Part shown: positions 25,090-37,211 of the stretch, one piece after another
Position numbering within the stretch: position 1 is the stretch's first letter
Layout of the letters: every line of letters starts with the position of its first letter
Assembly (NCBI GenBank): GCA_947247005.1
Contig: OX365959.1
Location: 39,283,097-39,347,096, forward strand
Reading direction: 5' to 3'
Length of the DNA: 64,000 nucleotides
DNA from: Spisula solida
Taxonomy: Eukaryota > Mollusca > Bivalvia > Venerida > Mactridae
Notes under the pieces: generated by a model
The model's input: the letters and a program-made list of their open reading frames with translations, nothing else
Database searches by the model: none
What the model was told of the DNA's origin: nothing
Program-made: the position numbers and the translations under genes

Positions 25090-25255
25090 GTATATCAAAA
25101 TAAAAAAATGACGAAATGAGTATCAAAACTCAATTATTTACGTTTGTAACATTGTTATACCCCTAAAGAGCCTGTTAAAGGCGAAATGCATTGGGTTTTT
25201 TATTAAATAATTGAGTTTTGATACTCACTTCGTCATTTTATTTTATTTTGAGATA
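25090..25255. repeat. Stem-loop element with about 48-bp arms
   Basis: 'Gacgaaatgagtatcaaaac..aattattta' and its inverse enclose 'cctgttaaaggcgaaatgca'. The arms differ by a few bases. It lies just before the pogo-like element at 25300. Confidence 0.82.
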
Positions 25256-25299
25256 TACATTCTGGGAACGGACATCATTCCTTTCTTCTCTATAGTATA

Positions 25300-26086
25300 C
25301 AGTAAAACCTCGTTATTTCGAGGACCCATGGGGACAAGCCAAATGCTCGAGTTAAGCCAGTTGCTCGATTATCAGAATTATATGATGAATTGTTGTTAAG
25401 ACTAAGTGTTTGGTGCGCGTATTGCAACTACGAATATCGTCATTGTTTATCAAAATGCGTGCAGTCATTCGTTGAATGTTACTTTTGTAATGAAATAATG
25501 TATAATGTTCTATTTGAGTTGATTTACGACCATTAAATGATCAAATATTCATTGTTTTGTGATTGTTTCTCTGACTTGGAAAAGGTTAACACTTAGTTCG
25601 GTGGCTCATAAGAGTTACACACGGCGTGAAAATTACTTTCACTAAAACTAATGTTGACTTGTCATTAAATTTCTCATAATTAACGCCTCATAATTTATTT
25701 GTATTATTCAATCTTGCCCTTTGACACCTTTATCGTAGACAAACAACCGATTTACAAGTGGGGGTTACGCTACTGTCATAAAAGGTGATAATTACGATGT
25801 GTGAAAATCATGGACATCACGCAACAACATTAAATCTGACAATTTTTCGGAGGTGTGAAATTTCGCTCGGGTGATTGCCTCGAGATAAAGTAACTAATTA
25901 TCGTTGAAAATTGTTGAATGGACTGACACCTGCGCTCGAATTAGACCGGATGCTCGTAATAACTTTACTCGAATTAGAGGGATAAATTAATGTACAATAT
26001 AGTGCAAATTCGTTGGGACTTTGATATTTGCTCGAATTATGCTGGTTGCTCGAATAATCGCTGCTCGTATTATTGAGGTTTTACTG
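25300..26086. mobile_element. Pogo/Tigger-like non-autonomous element, 787 bp
   Basis: Its terminal inverted repeats start CAGTAAAACCTCG at both ends and are flanked by TA at 25298-25299 and 26087-26088. The interior is rich in 'gctcgaatta/taatcg' motifs. TA target and CAGT..CCTCG ends are typical of the Tc1/mariner-pogo group. There is no transposase frame. Confidence 0.82.
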
Positions 26087-26751
26087 TATATAGCGCTAGG
26101 AATGACTGTGTCATGCAGGCTTAAGTATCACATAAAACCAGGAATTATTGTTCCAGATAGTTTTAAGTACCACAAAGGGTCATGAATTACTGTGTCAGAC
26201 AGTGAAAGGTATCTAATACCATAAGATAAGCAGTTATGTCAGACATGTACCAAATCTGACTAGGAATGACTGGTTGTAGGTATGACTATGTATCCATAAG
26301 CTTTCATTTTGTGGCATGAAGTGTTAGATGATGGTAAGTGCTCATTGGATATTGGACTGGTTGTACGTGGAAAAATGGGAGTACTTACAGGGCATTGAAT
26401 GGTTAATGTTATCTTTTTGTTGGTGGTTTTGGTACGATACTAAGTGGTCGTGAGTACTCCATAGGACATGTGATGCCTGTACAAGTTATTGCTAACCTGT
26501 TGTATTTATTAAGAACACATTTATACATTTTCCAACCAATTTAATATTAGTGTACACTAGTAGGTAATGTTAATCGAAAGCACAAGTGTCTTTACAATAT
26601 TTACAGTTCCTTAGTTCGGATAATGCGTTATACAAGAGAGATAAAGCTCCACATTCATATTTGAACACCAGTCGTAATCTAGTTAATAAACATTTTAGTT
26701 TAATCCAATTGATGTATTTACAAGTGGAAATAATGAATTGACTACATGTGT

Positions 26752-26757
26752 TTTATT
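26752..26757 (-). promoter_or_regulatory. Candidate polyadenylation signal AATAAA
   Basis: The minus-strand hexamer lies about 4 bases after the stop of the intact C1q gene. It is canonical, but so close to the stop that the 3' UTR would be very short. Confidence 0.45.
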
Positions 26758-26760
26758 ATG

Positions 26761-26937
26761 TTATATATACAACAGTACACCCGTGAATGAAGTCGATCTC
26801 ACAACTTCATCACCATAGAGGTCGGTTCCATCGTAATGCTGTATCCAAACCTCGTCACCTTGGCTACACGGATATACAGCTGCATTGCTGCCTTGGTTGT
26901 CATCATTGTTACTACGACTCTCGGCTACTGCACCAAC
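26761..26937 (-). CDS. Exon 4 of intact C1q gene (C-terminal part, stop TAA)
   Basis: It follows a TTTAG acceptor and starts VGAVAESRSNNDDNQGS. It continues CSQGDEVWIQHYDG and ends SFTGVLLYI before TAA at 26761-26763. An AATAAA lies only a few bases past the stop. Confidence 0.87.
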   Translation of the reverse strand, partial: VGAVAESRSNNDDNQGSNAAVYPCSQGDEVWIQHYDGTDLYGDEVVRSTSFTGVLLYI

Positions 26938-29900
26938 CTAAATAAATTATAGGTTTAGATGGACTATTAACCCACTTGTAAACTTTATAATGAAATGTAC
27001 TCAACGGCAACTGATAAAAGGTACTCCACATGTAACTAATCTGTTAATCAAGACGGTGTAATTTTACTACTTTATGTCTTGTATGTATGAGGGCTGTTAG
27101 AATCACAAATTCCTGACAATTGTGCACCTGGGCACTCATAGCAGTGATTATGTGAAAGTTTAATTTAAATCCCTTAGGAAATGTATGAGGACTTGTACAC
27201 AGAAGAGTCGGACGGGCGAACGTTATGACACCTACTATTACCTATTCCCTTCGCCTTCGGCGGGAATCTCAAAGAAGGGATTTTGCCGGGACCGAAGAAC
27301 CAGTTCCAGGCATCGAAGTTCTACAGTATATTGGTGAAAGAGTGAATGGTTGTGTTAGATTCCGCAGCAAAGGCAACGTATGTCCGGCACACCAGCATCT
27401 AATCATATCCACTTGAAACTCTCCAAATATTTCTGTATGTGAACAGTATGTGTGTAATTGTATGATTCGAAGAAAGTAGCGGACACGCAACGACCAAGAC
27501 AAATTGCAACGGGTGATATTTTATATAACGCATTCTCAGAATGCAGTTCTAAAAATAAGAAGAATTCATAAACATTGTGTAAGTAATATATATCGTTTTT
27601 TATTTTACTATACCTTATGATTGCCATTTATAATTAACCTCACGCGGGCATCGTAACCAAGCTTGGACGGTACTTTACTCGCTGTTACAGACCATGAAAA
27701 CAAGTACACACCGGCGGTAGGCACATGGAATATCCCTGAAAATGAAAACACATTAGATGTTACAGATTAAATCGTAAAAATGCGTACGAAGATGGTCCTA
27801 AATGTTTAAAAATAGCAATAAATGGTAAGATCCTACAGGCGCATAGTTAGAGATGGGTATTTAGTTTTCTGGGGTCAAAGCTAGGTCACTTGGTAAAATA
27901 ACAGAAAACCATTGTACTATGCTGAAGTTTTCAATGAATCGACATGACAATAAGTCAGAATATGTGTTAAGATGGGAAAACCTTTTGTATGCTGTAGAAA
28001 CTGTGATTCTGGACACCATATGGCCCTGTATGCACTACTAAGACAGATGAGGGTCCTAAGGCCCTTTGGGGCCTCTTTTCGAAATATTAAACACATTCGC
28101 TTCACATAATAAATACTTTGTACAGACATGGGTCTTTAAAACACCAATTTAATAGTTGGTACATATAAATGGATAGAGCAGACCAAGCCATGTATTATTA
28201 CCGCAATAAAATATGGAATCAAATTGGCTGTTACTATTTACGCCCCGTATCACGTGACCTATTTATGAATGAATGAATGAATGAATGAATGAATGAATGA
28301 ATGAACGTTAACATTATATTAAAAACGGACCGCGAGTTCCACGAGTATCCAGTGTTACAGCTATGACGCATCTATTTTTAGAAACTCCAATAAACGCTTG
28401 AAATAAAGATTCATAAAAACTTCTGATAATCAATTAATCTATATTCTTCATTTCATGAAATAGATACATAGAGGATATTTGTTTGTTTTGATTGAATATG
28501 GTTTATATCTCATCGTGTAGTAATAAAATTCAATATTTTCAAGAGCGCGTAGCGCGAGTGAAAATATTAAAATTTTATCACTACAAGATGAGATATTAAC
28601 CATATTCAATCAAAACAAACAAATATTCTATTTATTTAATGCTTTTATGGTGTCAAAACTGGTACTATTTATGCAAAATTACCATTGTGGTTAGGCTACG
28701 TATGAATATGTTATTCCATTCATATTTTTCACTTCAAAATCCGCCATCTTGGATTATGGTGAATAGGTGAAAACGACTTATTTGAGAATTTTGCATTAAA
28801 TCATACACCAGCTTGTAGGAAATGGTCTAACTAAGAATAAAAACCCCCACATGACATGTTTCCGTTCAGTAATAAAAAAGTTACAGACATTTTAGAGTTG
28901 AGATTTTGGTAAATTAAAGTAGTCCCTGTGAGGGGGCGGAGCTTATATCAGTCACATTGTAGGTGATAACCAGTGACTGATATAGGTTTTATTTCACTGA
29001 TAGAACTCCATATCTCATCAGTTAGCATTAAATAAACTTTATTATTTGCTTTGAATGGATTATGGAGATTTTCAGTGAAAATAACAGAGAAAATAACAGT
29101 GAAATTACCACTTTGTTATTTTCACTGTTTAAGAAGCTGGCTCCAGTATCATTCAGAAAACGAAACGTAACGTCAAAGGCGCCGGGCTTTAAAATATGGG
29201 TTACGTCATCATGACGTCATAATTCTCACGTTGTGACGTTCTAATTTCGATGTGATTTGTCCAATTAAGCCAATTACGGCACATATTTCAGAGGAATTGA
29301 GGCATATAATAAACAGAAAATTTGTTGATTTTTGTTGTAAGATCAATTTTATTTCACTCGTGATCACAGAAAATTAAATTTTCACTCGTGGCTTTGCCAC
29401 TCGTGAAAATATTGATTTTCTATGATCACTCGGTGAAATAAAATTCGATCTTACACCAAAATCAACACATATCCTCTATATATTCCTGTTATATTAAATT
29501 GTTTCAATGTTAAAAATGTGTTATTTCCTTAAGAAAATTACGAAGGTCGTTTTCATTAACGAGGGAGGTAATTGTACCACCTATAATAGGCCACTCAATT
29601 TCAGCGTGGAATTATTGTTAAATCTCAAATAATCACTATCTTAAATAGTGCGGGATATTATCGTATTTAGAATCGAAATAAATGCTCTGTTCTTGTATTT
29701 TGTCGGTGAATAAAACACGGACACTCGTTCGGATGTGGAAATACGCACGAGTGATTTAATTTGTCCGCATCCGAACTTCTGGCCATGTTTTATTCACCGA
29801 CAAAATACGCGAACATATTTTTATTTCATAAATATAGTCACAAATAGTTGAATGTAACTGCGCAGTGCCGCCGCCTCTGCATGTGTGGGTACTGTTGCCG

Positions 29901-32408
29901 TAATGTGGAGCTTAAACTTGTACCTACCTGAGTATGCACTGTAGCCGTTACCTTGATTAAATTCAATCCTGTTGAAAACAACAATTTGTAACGAGCCAAG
30001 ATTCATGTGTACATGATCCAAATATACTGTAAATGCCACGTGTTGCGGACTCCGGCGAGTACCTGTAATGCACATAATACACGGGGAGTTCAATAAATTC
30101 ACGGGCACATGCTCTTGTATTTTTCTCGGATTTTGAAATATAACTACAACTACTACTATAAACTTATTACATTGTAAGCATACACACTATTCACAATATG
30201 TAGGAAAGATTATTACAAATAGATTTACCGTTGATCGTTTTTATTGACCGATGCCTTTTAACAGCGCAAAACCTGACGTACCATACGTGCGTTGGTAATA
30301 GAATGAATGATCTTGGCCTTGGCGGAGAATTTGCTTAAGCCACTTATTTATTTTTACTTCCAGAACTGAAAGTTACGTTTTGGTGTACATTTATATATTT
30401 TTAGGTCATTGAGAATTTAATGTGACCTGTTATCGCATGTGTTACTAAATATAGTAACACAATGCACTGTATTACAATGCCAAAAGTCCGCATCGAGGCT
30501 ATATCCGGTCATTGTGGAAGAGACGCACGTACGTAACGTGCACATATAATCATGTGACGTCAATAGCGCTATAAATGCCCTTGATTTTGTGTAATAACCT
30601 TTACATAACGAAGTAAACTCCGTTATAAACATACTAGTCATAGAACAGGACAAAACGGTGAAGACTTATGCAGTCGTGGTCAACTGGGGGAGATTCTTTG
30701 TGAACGTGGTAGAGTCGTGGTGGAAACGCGTATGTCGGGAAACTCCCCGACCTTACTACGCTTATTTTTTTTAACATGTTCAAAACAAGCGTAGCTGGGT
30801 CGTGGCTAAAACGAATCGCCGCAAGAACGTAGCAAGGTCGTATTAAGATCGGCATAATCTTAGAAACATCGGGGAAGCATATTGTCGGGATCCGCATAAT
30901 CGTAATAACATCGTGGTACCATCGGCATCAATTTTAATGTGTTTTCTATTGAAACACGTAAAATCGCGTTATGATATCGGTATATATGATACAGTAAAAC
31001 CTCGTTATCTCGAGGACCCATCGGGACAAGCCAAATGCTCGATTTAAGCCAGGTTCTCGAAATATCCGAAGTCGATGATGAATTGTTGTTATGACTAAGT
31101 GTTACTGTGTTTATATGTGAAATTTGCTCGAATTAGGCCGGTTGCTCGAATAATCGCTGCTCGTATTACCGAGGTTTTACTGTAGTCATTTTCCTTTACA
31201 ACAGTCGGACATAGAACAACGTAAGTCTTTTAACAAAAAATGGTCGGGATATTAGGAAAGTACATGAACATTTAAACAACATGAACTCGTTTACGCATAT
31301 AACACCTATATAGAAAAAGTTGTTCATTGTTAACATAAAACATCATCCAATGGATTAAATGCCTCTTTCAAGCAATGAGTGATGTGAAAAAAATGCTCCA
31401 AACGCATTGATTAGTGTACGTATCATACCAAAGCGTACTACGATCACGTCAATATCGTAGTATTGTCGACATGAGCGGTGCAACATCGTGCCGCAGTCTT
31501 TTATATCTGTGTACCGACGTACTAGGGTCTTGCATAGCGTTGCGACATCGTAGCTGAAACGGTTCATAATCGGCATTGATCGCGTTGGGAACGTGGTTTA
31601 AGCATTCATATACAAGCATAGTTTCGGAAACGCTGTGGTCGTAGCGAAATCGTAGCACAAGCGTCGATCAGAGGTTCTTGTGAAGATATTTTTATAAATT
31701 TTCTTGGTTTTGACGCCGGTCTAATCCCGATTTATACTTTTAGTCAGGTCGGGACAGATCGGCATGTTCGTAGTAGGAGCGTAGCCCGGTGTGAACGTGG
31801 GCTTAGATAGATTATGCCTAAACATTACTTCATAACTTACTCTTGCGAACCATGCGCGTCGGAACACTCAACTCGACTTCATTCGATTTGGTTTCTCTGC
31901 TCGATCTTGTGTGTTCAGGAACATCGCCTATGTCTTTTTCTTCAGCATTAGTGATATTGCCATCGAACGTTTCTTCAGGCTCAGCGATTCTTTCCTTCTT
32001 AGTGATCTCGGACGTGTCCAGTCGGTCGATTTTATTTCTTAGCAAAGCAATTTCATCTTCCTGTTGATCATCTTCTTTTACGAGTAAGGCAATTATACGT
32101 TTTAAAGCGTTCTCAGATGTTTCTAGTCGGTCAAGTTTAGATTGAATGTTGTTGATCAGCAGTTCAGTGGCTTGTTTATCACTTTCACGTTGCGTTACGA
32201 GTTCAGCCATTGTTTGCTTCAAATCTTTCTCTGATGTTACTAGTCGATCAAGTTTTATCTGCATGTCATCAATTCTGTTGATGAGTACAGCAAGAACACC
32301 GTCTTGTTGAACATTGGGACGTTGTGGCACATCATGGGAGGCAACAGCTATATCCATAACAAAAATACACAATCCAAGAAAAGGAACGGATTTCAAAAAC
32401 ATCATCAT
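26761..32408 (-). CDS. C1q domain-containing secreted protein, four coding exons, intact
   Basis: The exons join without a stop: 32408-31841, 30062-29928, 27735-27614 and 26937-26761 (568+135+122+177 bp, 333 residues). Exon 1 encodes a signal peptide (hydrophobic core ending AVAS near residue 24) and a coiled coil with repeated 'KLDRLETSENALK'-type heptads, residues about 35-150. Exons 2-4 encode the C1q domain, about residues 198-333: VAFTVYLDH, GNGYSAYSG, IFHVPTAGVYLFSWSV, INGNHK, QGDEVW and a final SFTGVLLYI. All junctions are GT..AG with phases 1, 1 and 0, and the donor after exon 1 is GTAAGT. Bivalve C1q-domain proteins are secreted, trimerise and act as lectin-like recognition molecules; ligand binding here is inferred. 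It is the only unbroken member of the three C1q genes in the window. Non-coding 5' exons cannot be excluded. Confidence 0.88.
27614..27735 (-). CDS. Exon 3 of intact C1q gene
   Basis: It follows a TTTTCAG acceptor, is 122 bp long and ends at an AAG|GTATAG donor. It encodes GIFHVPTAGVYLFSWSVTA and ends RLIINGNHK. The related gene at 45 kb has a 122-bp exon with matching phases. Confidence 0.87.
28265..28305. repeat. GAAT tetranucleotide microsatellite
   Basis: About ten perfect GAAT units, in intron 2 of the intact C1q gene. Confidence 0.97.
28467..29036 (-). mobile_element. 570-bp palindrome-bearing non-coding element, copy B (inverted)
   Basis: It is the reverse complement of 17765-18336, with the same palindrome (stem about 70 bp, loop GAGCGCGTAGCGCGAG) and the same GC box. 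It lies in intron 2 of the intact C1q gene. Confidence 0.85.
29320..29482. repeat. Related long palindrome ending in the same motif
   Basis: The arm 'ttgatttttgttgtaagatc..ttttatttcactcg' and its inverse 'cggtgaaataaaattcgatcttacacc' enclose a second nested stem around 'cgtggctttgccactcg'. It ends TATCCTCTATATAT, like the 570-bp element, but the stem sequence differs. Confidence 0.75.
29695..29808. repeat. Hairpin with 23-bp perfect stem
   Basis: GTATTTTGTCGGTGAATAAA.. at 29695-29717 is the exact inverse of 29786-29808. An inner inverted pair (ttcggatg / catccgaa) continues the fold. It is probably a small foldback element in intron 2 of the intact C1q gene. Confidence 0.8.
29928..30062 (-). 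CDS. Exon 2 of intact C1q gene (N-terminal third of C1q domain)
   Basis: It is bounded by a TTACAG acceptor and a GTAGGT donor. It is 135 bp, phase 1-1, so skipping it would keep the frame. It encodes QHVAFTVYLDH and IVVFNRIEFNQGNGYSAYSG, the first strands of a C1q fold. The 20-23 kb copy has an exon of exactly the same length. Confidence 0.87.
30640..31810. other. CG-rich patch with 'CGTAGC/GTCGTGG' words in C1q intron 1
   Basis: Words such as gtcgtgg, cgtagc and aacgtgg recur every 15-30 bases at 30640-30910 and 31440-31810. The pogo-like 191-bp element and AT-rich DNA lie between. Probably a decayed repeat; short open frames within have no known domain. Confidence 0.5.
30992..31182. mobile_element. 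Short (191-bp) deletion derivative of the pogo/Tigger-like element
   Basis: It has the same CAGTAAAACCTCG ends and TA flanks, and its two end segments match 25300-25400 and 26000-26086. The middle is deleted. It lies in intron 1 of the intact C1q gene. Confidence 0.85.
31841..32408 (-). CDS. Exon 1 of intact C1q gene (signal peptide, coiled coil)
   Basis: The first ATG opens a run of methionines followed by a hydrophobic segment. The donor reads A|GTAAGT at 31840, leaving one base of a codon (phase 1). Without splicing, the frame reads a few codons into the intron and stops at 31830. The sequence just before the ATG (ATTCGAACGACTTGTTCAATG) is shared with the first exon of the neighbouring broken copy, so the leader region is conserved. 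Confidence 0.85.
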
Positions 32409-32583
32409 TGAACAAGTCGTTCGAATAATAGAAGTTACACCCAGTGCAGTGTTGATCGTACTCTATAGTTACGTGATGTTTGACATAACATGATATATTA
32501 GGTGAAAAATGCTGAATATAGAAACAAACACGTATGCTCTTATCTTTCCGATTGTTGACGACATGATAAACGGCTTTTGACAA

Positions 32584-32591
32584 TTTTATAT
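32584..32591 (-). promoter_or_regulatory. Candidate TATA box for the intact C1q gene
   Basis: The minus strand reads TATATAAA about 180 bases upstream of the ATG at 32408. In an AT-rich genome such matches occur by chance, so this rests only on position and motif. Confidence 0.3.
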
Positions 32592-32599
32592 ATTCTATA

Positions 32600-33895
32600 C
32601 CAGACTTATTTTGATGCAAAGGCATCAAAGACGCCCCACATGTCTTTGGTAAGGACTATACTTTTAACACAAGAATCTACATAAAGCATCTGGTTCAAAA
32701 TGTGACAGGTATAACAAGTGCGAAGTGTTTCTTTGATTTAATATTTTTATATTGACTTAATTTCTAAACCCATAAACATATATTCCACTTTTGATTGATC
32801 CTGATTTCTCCAAAACCGTTCAACGTAACTTCATCAAATTTTCACCAAAGTGAGTTTTATGCTTCTGCCTGTTACTGCACTAGTCAATTAAGAAATTGAT
32901 GAATATGTAATTTCCGTCACCCGAATTTCAAAAGTCACAAAATTAACCGCCCAAGTTTATTATACATATATATTCCAGATAAGAATTGCCACATGGTTTC
33001 GGTATTTGCAAAGCCCTTTTTGTTACAACGTGAAGTACCAAATAAAAAGAAAAGTAGTGCAGTGGGTATGTTTGACCGCAACGGATATGACGTTACGAAA
33101 GCTGGTACCGAGTTTTTCTATAGTTGTTACAGCAAACACGGATGCCAGTTCCTGTGGCGTCATATCCGTTGCAGCTAAACATGGCCGCAGCATCACCTTC
33201 TGTCTACATCGGGTACACTCAGACCATGTGAGAGTTGCAGTGAAAGTTGATGATTCTGACAAACTAGGATCAATGTCACATGCATTTGATCATTATGTGT
33301 CTCTAATTCATTGCACGACGATGAGTTAGGTTGTGGGATGGACCCAACGCCACGCCATACCAAAGTTGTTAACAATAATTGTTACTTGACGCCCAGCATT
33401 AAAGTCAGTTCAAGGAAATCGATGTGAACCTGGTGCCAGGAAGACATAACTGGGTAGTCTTTGTAAGACTGAAATACTGTTGGTTGGACTTAGCGCCTTT
33501 AAAAGTATAATAAAAATACTGTAATACCATTAACATTCACGGTGGATTAGTTTCCATGATTTTGTGGACGAATTGGATCGCGAATTTAAATCCCCTCGAC
33601 TAATTTACCTCAATAGACGCAAAGAGTAAAACAAATCCACGAATTAAAGAAACCAACAAATTACTATTTTCTATGTTTAACAATTTTTGTGAGTTTGAGG
33701 TTTTAAGAATTTCAACTTTTGTAATAATTGGCCTATTGCAAAAATGTGTATTTAGGATACATAATAAGTTTATGACCACCGTAAGAATGGATTCAGATCT
33801 CATGCACACATGTATGCGTGACACGGTGGTCGGTTAACGCTCTAGACTATCACATCCTGACCGGGACACTTGAAAATTTGAGAAACGCGTTTCAG
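32600..33895. other. Upstream of the intact C1q gene; no gene recognised
   Basis: It contains the inverted repeat at 33062-33180. Open frames of 60-107 codons here overlap one another on both strands and show no domain. Confidence 0.5.
33062..33180. repeat. Inverted repeat with a 15-bp perfect core
   Basis: GCAACGGATATGACG and its inverse CGTCATATCCGTTGC lie about 75 bases apart, with partial pairing continuing to 'tgttt' outside and 'ctgg' inside. Possibly a small MITE. Short open frames crossing it are a by-product. Confidence 0.7.
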
Positions 33896-33899
33896 TGTT

Positions 33900-34060
33900 C
33901 CCACCCTACCAGAGATGAACTGGTTGGTAACCAAGAGGTAGTGTCGCATGTATCGGTGCTATACACCGGGTACGTTAAAGAACCAATGAGACTGTTCGGA
34001 AAGAGCTAAGGTATCCCACCCGGATTCCTTGTATCACACCACACTGTCTCTTCTACTTGC
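33900..34060 (+). repeat. SINE-like repeat, copy 1
   Basis: 'Tatcggtgctatacaccggg', 'acgttaaagaacca' and 'acccggattccttgtatcac' match 47635-47735 in order and spacing. Confidence 0.65.
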
Positions 34061-35959
34061 TGTTCCTTCAGCAAAGCACATGAACCCATTTGAAATAAGT
34101 GCTAACACTTTTATGGGTTATCCTTGACCGAAAGATCTAATTAGTTTACACAGACCCTCATGTTGTTACTTAAAGTAACTCCGGTACAGTGATAGCAAGC
34201 CATTAATTATTTAAATTATCTTTTCTCTTTTTTTTTCTCCACTCCGATAACAAAAGACGAAGTAGACGCCAGCAGGGAAATGACGGCATACCTCCCATTA
34301 TGAGAGATCGGTGGATTGTTGTAGATTATATGGATGTGAATATAATCCGGAAATATATGCCTCAACACAAAAACAACACAGACCACAATTACACGACACA
34401 AATAATGCCCAACACTGAACACTGAACGAGAATATGGACTTATCCCCGCTGGATCATTTATAAGTCCAAGTCAAAAAGCTGAAAGACATCATTTCAGCTA
34501 TAAAAAGGATACAATGACTAAGTTTCAGCGGTAAGAAAGGCTGAAACACTTAGTTTTATCTGTCAAAAAGTTAACCCACTATATAGAGAAAGATGGTATG
34601 TGACTTGGAAGGGAAGATTCAAAAAATTAAATAATAACAATGGATGGTATTACCCTAATAATGGTAATAAACAACGAACCAGCTTCGATGAATTCTTACA
34701 TTCCCTTATAATGATTTATTGAAAACACTACATCTAGAAATTAGAATACTACTATGCAGACTACAGTTCCGGCGTTAAATCACTTATTAATCTAAATTGG
34801 TTCAAATGCCACACAGATCTAGCGACGGATGGCTGAGGTCGTGCTGTAGACATACATTGTATTTCTTACACTACATTAAGCATTAACACATAATTACAAT
34901 ATACACTTTCACATACACTACTGCAGATTAGTGTAATACATAAACCCGACCCTTACGAAATGTCCCTTAAAATGGTTTTACTAGACACAGCGTCAGATAC
35001 CACTGTTAATTAACTACATGTAGCAACAATCTCCATCGATATAGCGATGATACATATAAAGAGATTCACAAGCTCCAAAGAAGTAAATTACTTTCTTTAA
35101 GAAGCAATATCCCTAACCATCATGATAATCGACCCACAATGCAACAAATAAATCAGGTCAGTCACATATTGACATAACAACGTGTATATAAACATTGCAA
35201 TGTCTCATATTAATGTCTTATTTTAATAGATTTTATATGTATAAGTATGTGTCTTAGTGAATAGGGTTTGCGCAGCTTTTTTCTCAAAATAAAATGCTTC
35301 AAACAATTAAAAGACAATGTTATGATATTGCAATATTTATATACAAGTGACATGTCTGAATAAACGGGCTGTACAGCATGACACTATTAGAAACAAAAAT
35401 ATATGTTTCTAACACCATGTGTCAGATTGAATTACACAATCAAAAATCAAATCAATATAAAAGGACAAGACATATTGACAATTGTCGATGACGCGGAATT
35501 ATATACTCAAATGCTGCATAGAGAACAGAATAGAATAGAATATTTTATTTCACCAATCATGGGTCATATAAAATGACATATATAATCAATAGATAGAACA
35601 TAATGCAATGAACATAATATACATACACCATCAATAAAGCATGGTAGAAATGAGGATATAAAGATAAATAAGGCTTAATTCGTATTAGTGATAACACAAA
35701 TAATATAGGAGTACTAATGCCAAAAGGAAGAAGAAAATAAAAAACTAATGTTAACTTGTACAAAAACGATATTATACACTAAATAGATTTCATGGAACAA
35801 ATTGTACATTCAAATTCAACATTGATTATTCAACGGTCTGACAAATTTGTGTCAGCCAAAAGAGCAGTTCTTTTATCCTAGATATCAAGTAAAAACTTAG
35901 AAAATACATTCAAGACTCTGATGTCCTCAGATGACATTAACCAAACAAACTTTTGGTCT
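34061..35959. other. No gene recognised
   Basis: AT-rich. 'Accacaattacacgacacaa' at 34383 recurs near 48575 as a short dispersed repeat. The LINE 3' tail probably occupies 35520-35959. Confidence 0.5.
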
Positions 35960-37211
35960 TTATTCAACAAAACAATTTTTTTTATTTAGTATCTCAACTT
36001 CTTTAAACAACGATTCTCTACTACTCTCAAAACGTTTACAACACATAGAGAAATGAATTTCGTCTTCTATTAGACTAACAGCGCAACAATTACAAAACCT
36101 TTGATCTGCTGGGATATTTTTATATCTACCAGTTTCTATATTTAGTTTGTGTGCACTTATCCTAAACTTTGTAAAACAGGTTCTTGTATCTTTGTCTTTT
36201 ATATGTCTTAAGTAGCGTTCTCTACAAAATCTATGCTTAAATAACGAGTAAGTTCTAAGTTTCCCTTCATTGCCTGAGATATTCAGACACCATTTGATTT
36301 TATACATGTTACTAACTTAAGTTTCACAATATTCACTAAGTTCTTATTAGACAGGTCAGCATCAGAAATATCTAAATGCTTGAAACAATGGTGTACTGAG
36401 GAGACCCAGCTAGCCTTATTATTAACAAATAATGTATTGCTTTTTGCAAAAGCAGCAGACAATAGATAACTGACATCACCGCACCGCAGTCTTTGGTAGA
36501 ATTTTACAAAATTACATATAACATCAATGTACAATGGGAACCTGCCTAGTTCACCACATACTGCTTCATTTGATGCTTTCTTGTGAACACCTAGAACATA
36601 TTTCAAATATTTTACATGCATTTTATCACAATTCATATTTTTAAAAGATTTCAATAAAGTATAGTCTGTTTTACTTATAATAGAACTATTTATATTCGGG
36701 GTTCCCCAAATCTCACTACCATACATTGAATAGGTTTTACAGTATGATCAAAAAGATGTATTATACTGTCAGCATTTTGGTGTAACTGGCCAAAAACTTT
36801 ACTAATTTTTAATGCTCCAGACGATGCGAGAATAATTCCAAGATATTTATATCTATTAACATGTTGAACCACAACTCCATTAAAAAAGTATTGCTCATTT
36901 GACAGCTTTCCACTTTTGCAAAAGGTCATGATATTTGTCTTCTTAAGATTTACAATAAGGCCATTATTTTCACAGAACAATGATAGCTTATCCAAACACT
37001 TCTGCAAACCTTTCGATGTTGTTGACAGCAATAACAGGTCATCAGCATACAATAGACAGCTAATTTTCATATCATTAAGACACACTTGGTCATCATCAAT
37101 GAAATTGATTTCGCATGGCTGCATACAATATAAGACGAATGCCGGTGTCCACGTATTAGTCACAAATACATTATTGTTTGTGCGGGTATAAACAATAAAT
37201 GTTGCGGTCAT
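35960..37211 (-). mobile_element. LINE (non-LTR retrotransposon) remnant: reverse transcriptase 3' half
   Basis: Three overlapping minus-strand frames read in order as one decayed ORF2. 37211-36690 has the catalytic YADD motif (CLLYADDLLLLS at about 37038-37049) and LIVNLKKTNIMTF. 36726-36283 has MYGSEIWG, YLKYVLGVHKKASNEAV and GELGRFPL. 36307-35960 has KLRTYSLFK, FRISAHKLNIETGRY and a C-C-H-C cluster (CNCCAVSLIEDEIHFSMC). Two frame changes break it. It is 5' truncated a little before YADD and lacks an endonuclease. An AT-rich tail with interspersed repeats follows toward 35520. Confidence 0.87.

Noticed and set aside
36916..37191. 91-codon plus-strand frame
   Set aside because: Antisense shadow of the reverse-transcriptase YADD region.
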